Positions 47,130 through 56,360 of a DNA stretch of 64,000 nt are shown piece after piece. Origin of the DNA: Hyphococcus flavus (lineage in GTDB: Bacteria > Pseudomonadota > Alphaproteobacteria > Caulobacterales > Parvularculaceae); assembly GCF_028748065.1 (NCBI RefSeq), contig NZ_CP118166.1, positions 3,177,501 through 3,241,500 of the forward strand, written 5' to 3'. A program made the translations under genes and the position numbers. The notes under the pieces are model-generated. The model saw nothing but the letters and a program-made list of their open reading frames with translations. It was not told where the DNA came from and made no database searches. Numbering within the stretch: the first letter of the stretch is position 1; each line of letters starts with the position of its first letter.

Positions 47130-48329
47130 ATGAATAAACATGAGAATGCGCCCATGAGCTCTGCCGATGTGACAGCCTCCGCGGCTGGACCGTTCATTAC
47201 CACCCAAGGCCGTTCGCGCGAGTGGATGAACTGGTTTTTCGCCGACAAGGGCCGGATGTTCTGGATACTCCAGGTCGCCGGCTGGATGGGATTCTTTGCA
47301 CTTCACATTCTTAGTGTTTCGACATTCGTCGCCGGGCGCTCTACGGACTCCCTTCTCTATTCCGTTGCGTCATCGCTAATCGGTTTTTTAACCACTAGCA
47401 TTCTTGCACGGCCGATTTATCGTTTCGCGCGGCGGCAGGGACCGGCTGTTCTCTTGTTGATCGTTTTGACGTCCACCATTTTGATGGCCGTCGCCATGTC
47501 GGCGATGAAAGCGCAGACATTCGGTATTCTATTCGGCAACGCCTGGATGGATTTGCGCGGCGCCAGTCTCGGCACTACAAACTACCTACTACTGATCGTC
47601 CCTGACCTGCCGGTGAACCTGTTCCTGCTCGGCTCTTGGGCAGGGTTTTATTTCGGCATCAACTATTATTTGAAACTGCGCAACGAGATGGAGCGCGCCA
47701 TCCTTTCAGCGCGGCTCGCCGATCAAGCGCAACTGAAAATGCTGCGCTATCAGCTTAACCCGCATTTTCTCTTCAACACATTGAACGCGATTTCAACCCT
47801 CGTGCTCGAGCAGGATGGCAAGCAAGCAAACTCCATGCTGACTCAACTGTCAGCGTTTCTTCGCTATTCACTGGATAGCGACCCGCTGCAAAAGACAACG
47901 CTCGCGGAAGAAGTCCGTGCGCTTGATCTTTATCTTGCGATTGAGAAAACCCGCTTCGGCGACCGGTTGACGGTGACTTTTGATATCGATGAAGAAACCA
48001 AGAACGCTTACGTGCCGTCGCTGATTCTCCAACCAGCAATTGAAAACGCCATCAAATACGCCATTGCCCAGATGGAAAGCGGCGGCGAGATAACGATCAT
48101 TGCAAAACGCGAAGGCGGCGCGCTAATCATGCAGGTGTGCGATAACGGCCCCAATGCACCGGAAGACCCTGAAGCCCTGTTGAGAGACGTCAAAACGGGC
48201 GTGGGTCTTGTCAATATGCGCGACAGGTTGAATTATCTCTATCAAGGGCGCGGAAAGTTCATGCTTTCCCATGTTGAACCACAGGGTCTATGCGTAGGCC
48301 TCAGAATTCCATTTGAAAACCGGGGATAG
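47130..48329 (+). CDS. LytS-type sensor histidine kinase
   Basis: A 399-residue membrane kinase. Four hydrophobic segments between residues 45 and 190 are followed by a short coiled coil and the HisKA_5/LytS-type kinase domain. The phosphorylated histidine is in RYQLNPHFLFNTLNAISTLV near residue 212, the N-box is LQPAIENAIKYAIAQME near 308, and the G-box is DVKTGVGLVNMRDRLNYLY near 355. The N-terminal region lacks a recognisable ligand domain, so the stimulus is unknown. The LytTR response regulator gene starts six bases after its stop, so the two form a matched pair. ATG 47154 is an alternative start. Confidence 0.93.
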   Translation: MNKHENAPMSSADVTASAAGPFITTQGRSREWMNWFFADKGRMFWILQVAGWMGFFALHILSVSTFVAGRSTDSLLYSVASSLIGFLTTSILARPIYRFARRQGPAVLLLIVLTSTILMAVAMSAMKAQTFGILFGNAWMDLRGASLGTTNYLLLIVPDLPVNLFLLGSWAGFYFGINYYLKLRNEMERAILSARLADQAQLKMLRYQLNPHFLFNTLNAISTLVLEQDGKQANSMLTQLSAFLRYSLDSDPLQKTTLAEEVRALDLYLAIEKTRFGDRLTVTFDIDEETKNAYVPSLILQPAIENAIKYAIAQMESGGEITIIAKREGGALIMQVCDNGPNAPEDPEALLRDVKTGVGLVNMRDRLNYLYQGRGKFMLSHVEPQGLCVGLRIPFENRG

Positions 48330-48334
48330 CGATC

Positions 48335-49150
48335 ATGAGCGACGATAAAATCCGTGTCATGCTGGTCGATGACGAACCGCTTGCGTTACGCGGCCTGAAA
48401 TTGCGGCTGCAAAACTTTCCTGAGGTCGAAATTATCGGCGAATGTTCTAACGGACGTGAAGCCGTGAAGGATATCAAGGCGAAGTCTCCGGACCTTGTGT
48501 TTCTCGACATTCAAATGCCAGGACTCGACGGGTTCGGTGTTGTCCGCGCCATGATCGGCGGCCCGGCGCCCCTGTTCATCTTCGTCACAGCTTACGACAA
48601 ATACGCCATCGATGCGTTTGAGGCGAACGCCCTCGATTATATCGTAAAACCAGTCGAGGAAGAGCGTCTCAACGACGCCCTGCATCGCGCTCGTGAAGCG
48701 CTGAAAAGCAAAGTGGCGACAGACAGGGAATCCAAGCTCATTGAGATGCTGGCGTCTTTATCGGACGATGACCGCGACCGTATTAAAGAACTGATCAATG
48801 ATCCGGCATGGTCGGAAAAACAGCGTTATTCGGAACGGCTTTCATTTAAGGACGGTTCGAAGGTGGTCATGCTGATGGCCGACGAAATCGAGTGGATCGA
48901 CGCTGCAGGCGATTACATGTGCATCCACGCGGGCGGGAAGACTCATATCATTCGTGAAACTATGAAGGCGCTCCAAACGCGTCTCGACCCTGCCCGGTTT
49001 CAGCGCGTACACCGCTCCGCCATCGTCAATATCGACAAGGTTAAGGAACTTCACCCGCATTCGAATGGCGAATATTTTCTGATTCTCGAAAACGGTTCTG
49101 AGTTAAAGTTGTCGCGCTCTTACAAGGATGTCGTGGCGCGATTTTTATAA
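48335..49150 (+). CDS. LytTR-family response regulator
   Basis: A 271-residue regulator. The receiver domain spans residues 1-120 (VMLVDDEPLALRGLKLRL; phosphoacceptor Asp in DLVFLDIQMPGLDG near 55; TAYDKYAIDAFEANALDYIVKP). A linker with DDRDRIKELIN follows. The LytTR DNA-binding domain is at about 165-270 (ERLSFKDGSKVVMLMADEIEWIDAAGDYM; FQRVHRSAIVNIDKVKELHPHSNGEYFLIL; SRSYKDVVARFL). GGGGATAG supplies the ribosome-binding site. Target promoters are not evident. Its stop overlaps the convergent mobA stop by six bases. Confidence 0.95.
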   Translation: MSDDKIRVMLVDDEPLALRGLKLRLQNFPEVEIIGECSNGREAVKDIKAKSPDLVFLDIQMPGLDGFGVVRAMIGGPAPLFIFVTAYDKYAIDAFEANALDYIVKPVEEERLNDALHRAREALKSKVATDRESKLIEMLASLSDDDRDRIKELINDPAWSEKQRYSERLSFKDGSKVVMLMADEIEWIDAAGDYMCIHAGGKTHIIRETMKALQTRLDPARFQRVHRSAIVNIDKVKELHPHSNGEYFLILENGSELKLSRSYKDVVARFL

Positions 49151-49720
49151 TCTCGCACCTTCCGCTTCAGCAGCGGCAAGGTCTTCCGGCGTATTGATGT
49201 TCCGGAAATAGTGATCGCCGGGGAAGCTGACTTCTTTCGCTGCGGCGGCTTTAGCCAGACTTTTCAAGGAAACCCCTTCGTTGACGACGATTTCGTTAAA
49301 GGCTGTGTCTAAATCCTCAATGCGCCACCATGCGAATGTCGGATGCAGGCCCGCTTCGTCTTTTGCGACTGAACTCTTTTCCGAGGCGTGAAGTCGTTCA
49401 CATAGGTCGGATAGCAAAAATGGTCCGTCTACAGGCGCTGTAAAAAATCCGACTGTTTCAGCAGGATAGTTGTATTGGATCCATGCTAGCGCTGACCATA
49501 ATCCGCCCGCCGGGCCGGCTGGACCGTCGCGACGGTCGGGTACATTGACTAGTCCTGTTTCATAGTTACGCGGACCGGAGATCAGAACCTGATCTGCCTG
49601 CGGCGCTAACCTGTCGATAACAATATCGATTAAGCGCTTGCCATTCAGTTCTAACGCGCCCTTGTCGGCGCCACCCATCCGGCTCGCTTTCCCACCCGAC
49701 AGTATGACAGCGATACGCAT
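49145..49720 (-). CDS. mobA: Molybdenum cofactor guanylyltransferase
   Basis: A 191-residue cytoplasmic enzyme joining GMP to molybdopterin to make MGD. The signature LSGGKASRMGGADKGALELNG, with the nucleotide-binding loop, opens the protein; FFTAPVDGPFLLSDLCERL (metal Asp) lies near residue 95. ATG 49720 begins MRIAVILSGG; a longer frame upstream would overlap moeA. It is the last gene of the Moco series, two bases after moeA. Bis-MGD is the form required by the formate dehydrogenase FdsA encoded upstream in the same run. Confidence 0.94.
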   Translation of the reverse strand: MRIAVILSGGKASRMGGADKGALELNGKRLIDIVIDRLAPQADQVLISGPRNYETGLVNVPDRRDGPAGPAGGLWSALAWIQYNYPAETVGFFTAPVDGPFLLSDLCERLHASEKSSVAKDEAGLHPTFAWWRIEDLDTAFNEIVVNEGVSLKSLAKAAAAKEVSFPGDHYFRNINTPEDLAAAEAEGARL

Positions 49721-49722
49721 GC

Positions 49723-50916
49723 CTAGCGCAGCCAAACAATATCGACCGCGTCGTTCTTCGCGGCGGCTGACGCATTGGCCAGACGGCGAATAAGACAATT
49801 CGCTTTTGAAAAAGGCGTCAACAGCGAACTATCCTGATTTGAAGCCGCAGAAACTGTCAAACCACTTGACGTTAGTGACGCCTTAGCACGTAGATAGGAC
49901 TCACGCGCACCGTTAGCCTCCAGCGGCGTGACCAATGCGGCTTTGTGAAAAACCGGCGCGCCTTGCACGCTTTCACCGGCAAGCCGACGCATTAGGGGCT
50001 GAACAAATAGCGCCGCTGTAACAATCGCCGAAGCCGGATTGCCAGGCAGACCGACAACAGATGCATTCCCAAGCTTACCGAACCAGGTGGGTTTGCCCGG
50101 CCTTACAGCAACTTTTTCGAAGACAAGTTCACCGCCTTCCTTTTTGAACGCCGATTTGACGAAATCATAATCGCCAACCGATGCGCCGCCGATAGGGATA
50201 ATGATGTCCGCATCGCGACCGCGCCTGAAGTACGCTCTTATGGCGTCCTCACTGTCGACCGCCCGGCCCAGATATTCAGAGCTTCCGCCCCAGCCTGAAA
50301 CCATAGCGGCCAGCGCATAGTGATTGGAATTGACGATTTGCCCGGGCTTTAAGGTAGAGCCGGGTTCCACAAGCTCATCGCCATTTGAAAATACGGCGCT
50401 TTTAGGTCTTCGATAGACTTGCGCACCAGCAAGATTTGCCGCCGCTAAAACAGAGCCATGAATTTCATGCAGGCGTTCACCGGCGCGTACGAGTATATCG
50501 CCTTGTTTAAAATCAATACCGGCTTGACGAATGTGACGCGGCTCATCTTGAGGTTCGCGTATTTGGATGTGCACGTCATTACGCGTTACGTCTTCTTGAA
50601 TGATCACATGGTCTGTGCCGTCCGGCACGGCGGCGCCCGTGAAAATTCGCACCGCCTCCCCTTTATCGACCATGCCGCTATAGGGCGCGCCTGCGGGCGC
50701 CTCACCAATTACTGTCAGGGTTGCGCCAACCGATGCATCCGCAAAACGCACGGCATAACCGTCCATGGCGGAAGCAGCGAATGGCGGCTGCGTGATTTGC
50801 GCGGAAACATCTTTCGCAGCAATCCTGCCCGGCAAAGCTTCAAGCGGAACTGTTTCAGGTTCTAAGCGCTCAGTGTTTTCGAGAATTGCAGAAATCGCTT
50901 CATCAACGCTCAGCAT
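49723..50916 (-). CDS. moeA: Molybdopterin molybdenumtransferase
   Basis: A 397-residue enzyme inserting molybdate into adenylylated molybdopterin. Landmarks are PFAASAMDGYAVRF near residue 45, SNGDELVEPGSTLKPGQIVNSNHYAL near 185, PIGGASVGDYDFVKSAF near 250, and GLPGNPASAIVTA near 290. The C-terminal beta-barrel domain (MoeA domain IV) is present. ATG 50916 lies one base after the moaC stop; the longer in-frame extension to 50982 would lie inside moaC. Confidence 0.95.
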   Translation of the reverse strand: MLSVDEAISAILENTERLEPETVPLEALPGRIAAKDVSAQITQPPFAASAMDGYAVRFADASVGATLTVIGEAPAGAPYSGMVDKGEAVRIFTGAAVPDGTDHVIIQEDVTRNDVHIQIREPQDEPRHIRQAGIDFKQGDILVRAGERLHEIHGSVLAAANLAGAQVYRRPKSAVFSNGDELVEPGSTLKPGQIVNSNHYALAAMVSGWGGSSEYLGRAVDSEDAIRAYFRRGRDADIIIPIGGASVGDYDFVKSAFKKEGGELVFEKVAVRPGKPTWFGKLGNASVVGLPGNPASAIVTAALFVQPLMRRLAGESVQGAPVFHKAALVTPLEANGARESYLRAKASLTSSGLTVSAASNQDSSLLTPFSKANCLIRRLANASAAAKNDAVDIVWLR

Positions 50917-50917
50917 T

Positions 50918-51397
50918 TTACTTGCCACGGTTAAAGTCACCAGACTTGCCGCCGGATTTTTCGACAAGCTCCACCCCTTCAATGGTCATCGACTTATCAA
51001 CTGCCTTGGCCATATCATAAACCGTGAGACAAGCAGTCATCACGGCTGTCAACGCTTCCATCTCAACGCCAGTTTTGCCGGTTGTTTTGACCTCAGCAGT
51101 GACAACAAATGCGAATTTTTTTTCGTCCGGTTCAACACGAACCGACAGTCCGGTGATCGGCAGAGGATGACACAATGGGATTAAACTGCTTGTCTGTTTT
51201 GCGCCCATGACCCCTGCAAGCTCGGCGATGCTGGCCACATCGCCTTTTTTGACGCCTGCACGGACCTTATCAAAAGACTCTTTCGAAAAGACGACACGGC
51301 CGCGCGCAACGGCGCGGCGTTCAGTGTCGGATTTCGCGCTCACATCGACCATGCGCGCCCGGCCCTGTTCATCGAAATGAGTGAGATTGTCAGCCAT
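50918..51397 (-). CDS. moaC: Cyclic pyranopterin monophosphate synthase
   Basis: A 159-residue enzyme completing the first step of molybdopterin synthesis with MoaA. It shows MVDVSAKSDTERRAVARG at the start, TSSLIPLCHPLPITG near residue 70, and TGVEMEALTAVMTACLTVYDMAKA near 110, all conserved active-site segments. Start ATG 51397 abuts the moaB stop and its stop is one base from moeA, so translation is likely coupled. Confidence 0.97.
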   Translation of the reverse strand: MADNLTHFDEQGRARMVDVSAKSDTERRAVARGRVVFSKESFDKVRAGVKKGDVASIAELAGVMGAKQTSSLIPLCHPLPITGLSVRVEPDEKKFAFVVTAEVKTTGKTGVEMEALTAVMTACLTVYDMAKAVDKSMTIEGVELVEKSGGKSGDFNRGK

Positions 51398-51928
51398 CTA
51401 TCGTTCCATCAGGCGCGGCATGATTTCAACGAAGTTGCATGGCCTGTGACGAATGTCGAGCTGATAAGAAAGCACTTTATCCCACCCGTCTTTCACGGCG
51501 CCGTTCGACCCCGGCAAACAAAATATAAACGTGCCTTTCGCAACGCCGGCGCATGCGCGCGACTGCAAAGTTGATAACCCGATACTGTCAAAACTGACCT
51601 TATGAAAGACGGCTGAAAAACCGTCTATGGTTTTTTCGAATAGCGGCATCAGCGCTTCAGGCGTGACGTCACGGCCCGTCAGGCCCGTACCGCCGGTGGA
51701 AATCACGACATCAACAGATTCATCATCGATCCAGTCTCGAACCTTTTCCTGTATGGCCTTTACGTCGTCACGCACGATGGTCCGGCCCGCCAGTTCGTGG
51801 CCCGCTTCCTTTATCCGCGCCGCCAGCAAGTCGCCTGACGTGTCGTCTTTTTCCGTGCGCGTATCGGAGACGGTCAGCACGGCAATGCGAACCGGAACGA
51901 ATTCAAGGGACTCATTAATGCCGGGCAT
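51398..51928 (-). CDS. moaB: Molybdenum cofactor biosynthesis protein B (MoaB/MogA family)
   Basis: A 176-residue molybdopterin-binding/adenylyltransferase-fold protein. It carries VLTVSDTRTEKDDTSGDLLAARI near the N-terminus and VVISTGGTGLTGRDVTPEAL near residue 80, matching MoaB; MogA function is possible because the families are close. It lies two bases downstream of moaE and abuts moaC. Confidence 0.93.
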   Translation of the reverse strand: MPGINESLEFVPVRIAVLTVSDTRTEKDDTSGDLLAARIKEAGHELAGRTIVRDDVKAIQEKVRDWIDDESVDVVISTGGTGLTGRDVTPEALMPLFEKTIDGFSAVFHKVSFDSIGLSTLQSRACAGVAKGTFIFCLPGSNGAVKDGWDKVLSYQLDIRHRPCNFVEIMPRLMER

Positions 51929-51930
51929 GC

Positions 51931-52386
51931 CTAGTTATCCTCTCGCCAGCGTCCGACGTCCTTATAGTCCTGATCACGCGGCTCGATCCATGCTTCGCCA
52001 TTTTTTCGGACTTCCTTTTTCCAGAACATGGCTTCAGTTTTCAGATAATCCATCAAAAAATCCGCAGCTTCGAAAGCATCCCGGCGATGAGCTGACGCGA
52101 CACAAACCATGACAATCGGTTCGCCAGGTGTAAGGCGTCCCACCCGATGAATGATCAGCACCTCATCAATATTCCAGCGTGACTTGGCCTGTTGCTCGAT
52201 TTCTGAGATGGATTTCTCCGTGACGCCAGGGAAGTGTTCAAGCACAAGCGCTGTGACATCGTCACTCTCTGCTTTCCCACGCACCTTACCAAGAAAACTG
52301 ACGACGGCACCTGCGCCTTTTGCGGCGCTTTCAAACGATGAAAGTTCAGCGCCGGGGTCAAATGGTTCCTCGCACACTCGTATCAT
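51931..52386 (-). CDS. moaE: Molybdopterin synthase catalytic subunit
   Basis: A 151-residue subunit that, with thiocarboxylated MoaD, makes the dithiolene of molybdopterin. It shows GAVVSFLGKVRGKAESDDVTALVLEHFPG near residue 22, VLIIHRVGRLTPGEPIVMVCVASAHR near 80, and catalytic lysines in MFWKKEVRKNGEAW near 125. ATG 52386 is four bases after the moaD stop; the longer frame to 52431 lies within moaD. Confidence 0.95.
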   Translation of the reverse strand: MIRVCEEPFDPGAELSSFESAAKGAGAVVSFLGKVRGKAESDDVTALVLEHFPGVTEKSISEIEQQAKSRWNIDEVLIIHRVGRLTPGEPIVMVCVASAHRRDAFEAADFLMDYLKTEAMFWKKEVRKNGEAWIEPRDQDYKDVGRWREDN

Positions 52387-52390
52387 TTTT

Positions 52391-52642
52391 CTAGCCGCCG
52401 CTGACCGGGGGCAAGAAAGCGACCTCGTCACGATCCGAAACCGCTGTTCCCGAATCCGCCATTTTTTCGTTAATGATGACGCGAACAGAACTTTCTTTCA
52501 GTGCTGCTGACAGAACTGTATCGTCCTCTCCAATAGTATCGATCAGGTCGGAGACCGTGTGCGTTCTGGAGGGAAGCATGACATTGCGCTCGCGAGCGCC
52601 CGCAAGATCGCTTAGCTTTCCGAAAAACAAAACGCGCGCCAT
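52391..52642 (-). CDS. moaD: Molybdopterin synthase sulfur carrier subunit
   Basis: An 83-residue ubiquitin-fold sulfur carrier beginning MARVLFFGKLSDLAG and ending in the essential Gly-Gly (FLPPVSGG), whose C-terminal carboxylate becomes the thiocarboxylate. It lies between moaA (one base upstream) and moaE (four bases downstream). Confidence 0.95.
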   Translation of the reverse strand: MARVLFFGKLSDLAGARERNVMLPSRTHTVSDLIDTIGEDDTVLSAALKESSVRVIINEKMADSGTAVSDRDEVAFLPPVSGG

Positions 52643-52643
52643 G

Positions 52644-53648
52644 TCAGCCGCCCGTCATGGACATGTGCCGGGAAACCGCCGGCGCCGATCCGCGTTCCGA
52701 AATATCGAACGCATGGCGCTCAGGCTTGTTCAGCATCGCCTGGTCAAGAGCATCGCCAAGCGCAGCATCCGGCTCGTCGCTCCGCAATGCGCTACGCAGA
52801 TCGATCCGGTCCGAATGGCCAAGGCACATATAGATCTGGCCGGTACAGGTAACGCGCACGCGGTTACAGCCAGCGCAGAAATTGTTGGTAAGCGGCGTGA
52901 TCATGCCGAGAACGCCGCCAGTCTCTTCAATACGGGCATATCGCGCCGGTCCGCCAGTGCGCATATCAATCGGCGTCAATGTCCACTGGCGTTGAAGGCG
53001 ATCCTGCACAGCGGTCAGCGGCAGATACTGATCGACACGGTCTACTTCAATTTCACCGAGCGGCATCACCTCGATCAGCGTCAGGTCCATGCCGCGACCG
53101 TGAGCCCATTCAATCATTGCGGGGATTTCGTGCTCATTAACGCCTTTCAGCGCCACTGTGTTGATTTTAACTTTCAAGCCTGCGTTCTGCGCAGCATCAA
53201 GGCCTTTTAAAACTTTCGACAGCGCATTACGACGCGTCAGATTTTCGAACTGTCTATCATCAAGCGTATCAAGAGAAACATTGATGCGCCTGACGCCCAG
53301 AGATTTAAGCACATCCGCGTGATGAGAAAGCTGCGTGGCGTTGGTTGTCAGCGTCAATTCTTCGAGCTCGCCTGCCTCCAGCCGCTGTCCAAGCCGCGCC
53401 ATCAACGTCATGATATCCCGGCGCACGAGAGGCTCGCCGCCAGTGATGCGGATTTTCTTTACCCCGCGATCAATAAACGCGCCTGCCAGCCTCTCAAGCT
53501 CTTCGAGACTCAACACGTCCCGCTTTGGCAGGAACGTCATATGCTCCGCCATGCAATAGGTGCATCGCAAATCGCAGCGGTCCGTCACCGATAATCGCAA
53601 ATAGGTTATCTGGCGGCCGAATGTGTCTTTAAGCGAATTCAATGACAT
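52644..53648 (-). CDS. moaA: GTP 3',8-cyclase (radical SAM)
   Basis: A 334-residue radical SAM enzyme converting GTP to the cyclic precursor used by MoaC. The N-terminal SAM cluster is CDLRCTYC near residue 22. The C-terminal GTP-side cluster is CAGCNRVRVTC followed 11 residues later by a third Cys in YMCLG. The terminal Gly-Gly tail (SMTGG) is present. ATG 53648 is preferred; 53669 would add seven residues. It is the first Moco gene after fhs, 45 bases away. Confidence 0.95.
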   Translation of the reverse strand: MSLNSLKDTFGRQITYLRLSVTDRCDLRCTYCMAEHMTFLPKRDVLSLEELERLAGAFIDRGVKKIRITGGEPLVRRDIMTLMARLGQRLEAGELEELTLTTNATQLSHHADVLKSLGVRRINVSLDTLDDRQFENLTRRNALSKVLKGLDAAQNAGLKVKINTVALKGVNEHEIPAMIEWAHGRGMDLTLIEVMPLGEIEVDRVDQYLPLTAVQDRLQRQWTLTPIDMRTGGPARYARIEETGGVLGMITPLTNNFCAGCNRVRVTCTGQIYMCLGHSDRIDLRSALRSDEPDAALGDALDQAMLNKPERHAFDISERGSAPAVSRHMSMTGG

Positions 53649-53693
53649 GAGACTGACAATATCATGCACTTGCCAGCGGTCGCAAACCGTTCA

Positions 53694-55394
53694 TCACGCT
53701 AGGCCAACCACTTGTCCGGTCTCATCCAGCCCTATTTCCAGCGCCGCCGGTTTTCGCGGCAGACCCGGCATCACCATTATGTCTCCGCAGATGGCCACGA
53801 TGAACCCGGCCCCGGCGGAAAGGCGTGCTTCGCGCACCTCCAGCGTGTGCCCTGTGGGTGCGCCGACCAGTTTCGCATCAGTAGAAAAACTGTACTGCGT
53901 TTTGGCGATGCAGACCGGCAGATTGCCGTAGCCGAGATCTTCGAATTCTTTAAGACTACGCGCCGCGCCGGCATGAAATTCAACACGCTCAGCGCGATAG
54001 ACTTCGCCGGCGATCGTTTCAATCTTCTTCTTAAGCGGAATGTCATCAGGGTATATTGTAGCTACGTCAGGCGACGGTTTTTCAAGCTGTTCGACAACCG
54101 CTTTCGCCAGTTCGATAGCGCCCTCACCGCCCTTCGCCCAATGTTTTGCGATAGCGGGTGTCACCCCCTGCTCCGCGCAAATGCGTTGTACAACGCCGAT
54201 TTCGTCATCTGAGTCTTTGACAAAATGATTGATCGCAACCACGGGCGTCACGCCATATTTTTTCAAATTTTCAATATGCCGGATAAGATTAACGCTGCCT
54301 CGCTCAACAGCTTCAGCGTCGGGCGTGCCTAGATCACTTTTGGCGATGCCACCCTGCATCTTGAGCGCGCGGACGGTGCAGACAAGAACGACGACATCGG
54401 GGCGCAGGCCAGACTGACGGCATTTGATATCGAGAAATTTCTCCGCGCCCAGATCAGCGCCAAAACCGGCCTCGGTCACCACGATGTCTGCGAGTTTAAG
54501 CGCCGTTTGCGTCGCCATCACGGAATTACAGCCGTGAGCGATGTTTGCGAACGGTCCGCCATGGATGAACGCAGGATTATGCTCAATCGTCTGTACGAGA
54601 TTGGGTTGCAGCGCATCTTTTAAGAGAACCGCCATGGCGCCGTCAGCGCCAATATCGCGCGCCGTCACCGGCGTCTTGTCATAACGCCGGGCGATGATGA
54701 TGTCGCCAAGCCTTCGCTGCAAATCTTTAAGGTCCGTAGCAAGGCAGAAAATCGCCATGATTTCCGACGCCACAGTAATGTCGAAGCCGCTCTCACGCGG
54801 CACGCCATGGGCCGGCCCGCCAAGACCGACAACAATATTGCGCAGCGCCCGATCATTCATATCGACAACACGACGCCAGTTCACACGGCGCGGATCAATA
54901 TTCTGTTCGTTGCCCCAATGTATGTGATTGTCCACAAGCGCCGCCAACAGGCTGTGTGCGGAAGTGATGGCGTGAAAATCACCGTTAAAATGAAGATTGA
55001 TGTCTTCCATAGGGATGACTTGCGCGCGTCCGCCGCCCGCGGCGCCGCCCTTCATGCCAAAACAAGGGCCCAGCGACGGTTCACGCAGGCACACCATGGC
55101 GTTTTGACCAATTTTGTTGAGACCATCTGTCAGGCCGACGCTGGTGGTTGTTTTTCCTTCGCCGGCTGGCGTCGGCGTCACGGCAGTCATCAATACCAGT
55201 TTGCCGGACTTTTTGTCCTTTAGGCTTGAGATGTGATCGAGCGAAACTTTTGCCTTGTGGTGACCATAAGGAATGAGCGCTTCCGGCGGGACGCCTAACC
55301 TATCTTTGGCGAGATCCAGGATCGGCCGCATTGTTGCGGCGCGCGCGATTTCAATGTCTGGCGCCCCCGGCGCAGGCAAGTTGTCTTTTGTCAT
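53694..55394 (-). CDS. fhs: Formate-tetrahydrofolate ligase
   Basis: A 566-residue ATP-dependent enzyme making 10-formyl-tetrahydrofolate from formate. It has the P-loop [14 protein letters not shown] near residue 75, [24 protein letters not shown] near 112, [19 protein letters not shown] near 138, and [13 protein letters not shown] near 320. Its place between fdhD and moaA gives formate two fates at one locus, oxidation by FdsGBA or assimilation into one-carbon metabolism. Confidence 0.97.
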   Translation of the reverse strand: MTKDNLPAPGAPDIEIARAATMRPILDLAKDRLGVPPEALIPYGHHKAKVSLDHISSLKDKKSGKLVLMTAVTPTPAGEGKTTTSVGLTDGLNKIGQNAMVCLREPSLGPCFGMKGGAAGGGRAQVIPMEDINLHFNGDFHAITSAHSLLAALVDNHIHWGNEQNIDPRRVNWRRVVDMNDRALRNIVVGLGGPAHGVPRESGFDITVASEIMAIFCLATDLKDLQRRLGDIIIARRYDKTPVTARDIGADGAMAVLLKDALQPNLVQTIEHNPAFIHGGPFANIAHGCNSVMATQTALKLADIVVTEAGFGADLGAEKFLDIKCRQSGLRPDVVVLVCTVRALKMQGGIAKSDLGTPDAEAVERGSVNLIRHIENLKKYGVTPVVAINHFVKDSDDEIGVVQRICAEQGVTPAIAKHWAKGGEGAIELAKAVVEQLEKPSPDVATIYPDDIPLKKKIETIAGEVYRAERVEFHAGAARSLKEFEDLGYGNLPVCIAKTQYSFSTDAKLVGAPTGHTLEVREARLSAGAGFIVAICGDIMVMPGLPRKPAALEIGLDETGQVVGLA

Positions 55395-55445
55395 GGCTTA
55401 TCTCATCGGCAGTAACGCCGCCCTCTCAATGTTTGTTTTTGATAG

Positions 55446-56234
55446 CTACTGCGTAACTTCGACGAAACTTTCCCCTTCACGGCAGTATAATGAAATGTTC
55501 GCTTCGCCCGCTTTACGGATAGCAAACGCTGTCGGTCCCGAAACAGAAGCGACAGCGGCAACACCGACACGCGCAGACTTTTCTATGATTTCGTAAGAGC
55601 AGCGGCTGGACATCAGCACAAACCCGTTTTGCAAATCCGTGTTGTCGCGCACCAGCGCTCCTAAAAGCTTGTCGAGCGCATTATGCCGGCCGACATCTTC
55701 ACGTGCGAGCACAATGGCTCCATTTAAGTCCGCCCAGGCGGCGCCATGCACGGTTCTCGTAGCAGTATTAAGCGGTTGATGATCTTTCAGCGCTTGCAAA
55801 GCCGCTGACAGCGCCTTTCGGTCTACTGTTAGTGTCTTGTTCCTGACTTTAGGCAACGGTTCGAAAAAAGTCTCCGCGTTTTCAAGGCCGCAGACGCCGC
55901 AACCGGCGCGACCGACAAGGTTTCGCCGCTGCTGGCGCAGGTCGAGTCTTTCCAGCTTTTCAGGCTCTATCGATAGATGCAACTCTATGCCGCGTTCCGA
56001 TTGATGAATGTCAACGGCAGAAATCTCATCCACCGCATCAACAACACGTTCGGTAAGTGAAAAACCAACGGCAAAGTCCTCCATGTCGGAAGGGGTCGCC
56101 AGCATTACCGCATAATTGCGCCGATTATAGACAAAAGCGACAGGCGTTTCTTCGGGAACTGACCAGTTGCCGTTGGTGACTTTGACCGTTCGCTCGCATG
56201 GAGGCGGCGCGCCCGTGGTGGAGATTTTAGCCAT
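55446..56234 (-). CDS. fdhD: Formate dehydrogenase sulfurtransferase
   Basis: A 262-residue accessory protein that sulfurates the molybdenum cofactor for formate dehydrogenase. The catalytic cysteines are in GRAGCGVCGLENAE near residue 118; VLAREDVGRHNALDKLLG near 190 and FVLMSSRCSYEIIEKSARVGV near 220 are conserved. ATG 56234 begins MAKIST. The in-frame extension to 56264 is translated from the dispersed repeat and is not coding. That repeat separates fdhD from fdsA. Confidence 0.95.
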   Translation of the reverse strand: MAKISTTGAPPPCERTVKVTNGNWSVPEETPVAFVYNRRNYAVMLATPSDMEDFAVGFSLTERVVDAVDEISAVDIHQSERGIELHLSIEPEKLERLDLRQQRRNLVGRAGCGVCGLENAETFFEPLPKVRNKTLTVDRKALSAALQALKDHQPLNTATRTVHGAAWADLNGAIVLAREDVGRHNALDKLLGALVRDNTDLQNGFVLMSSRCSYEIIEKSARVGVAAVASVSGPTAFAIRKAGEANISLYCREGESFVEVTQ

Positions 56235-56244
56235 AGAAACCAAA

Positions 56245-56350
56245 CCCCGCTCACCCCGACGCAAGTCGGGGTCCAGCTGAGAAAATAACGCCGGGCGAAG
56301 CCCGACATGCTTGGCTTGACTGGATCCCGGCTTTCGCCGGGAAGAGCGGT
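56245..56350. repeat. Dispersed intergenic palindromic repeat, copy 2
   Basis: Same architecture as the block at 11738-11840: CCCCGAC-GCAA-GTCGGGG, CGGGC-GAA-GCCCG, then GGATCCCGGCTTTCGCCGGG, joined by matching spacers (GTCCAGCT; TGGATCC). It sits inside the formate operon between fdsA and fdhD. Confidence 0.88.
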
Positions 56351-56360
56351 TGAAAAGCCA

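Noticed and set aside
56235-56264. N-terminal extension of FdhD (MRRGERGLVS)
   Set aside because: It is also translated from the repeat; MAKIST at 56234 fits the family.
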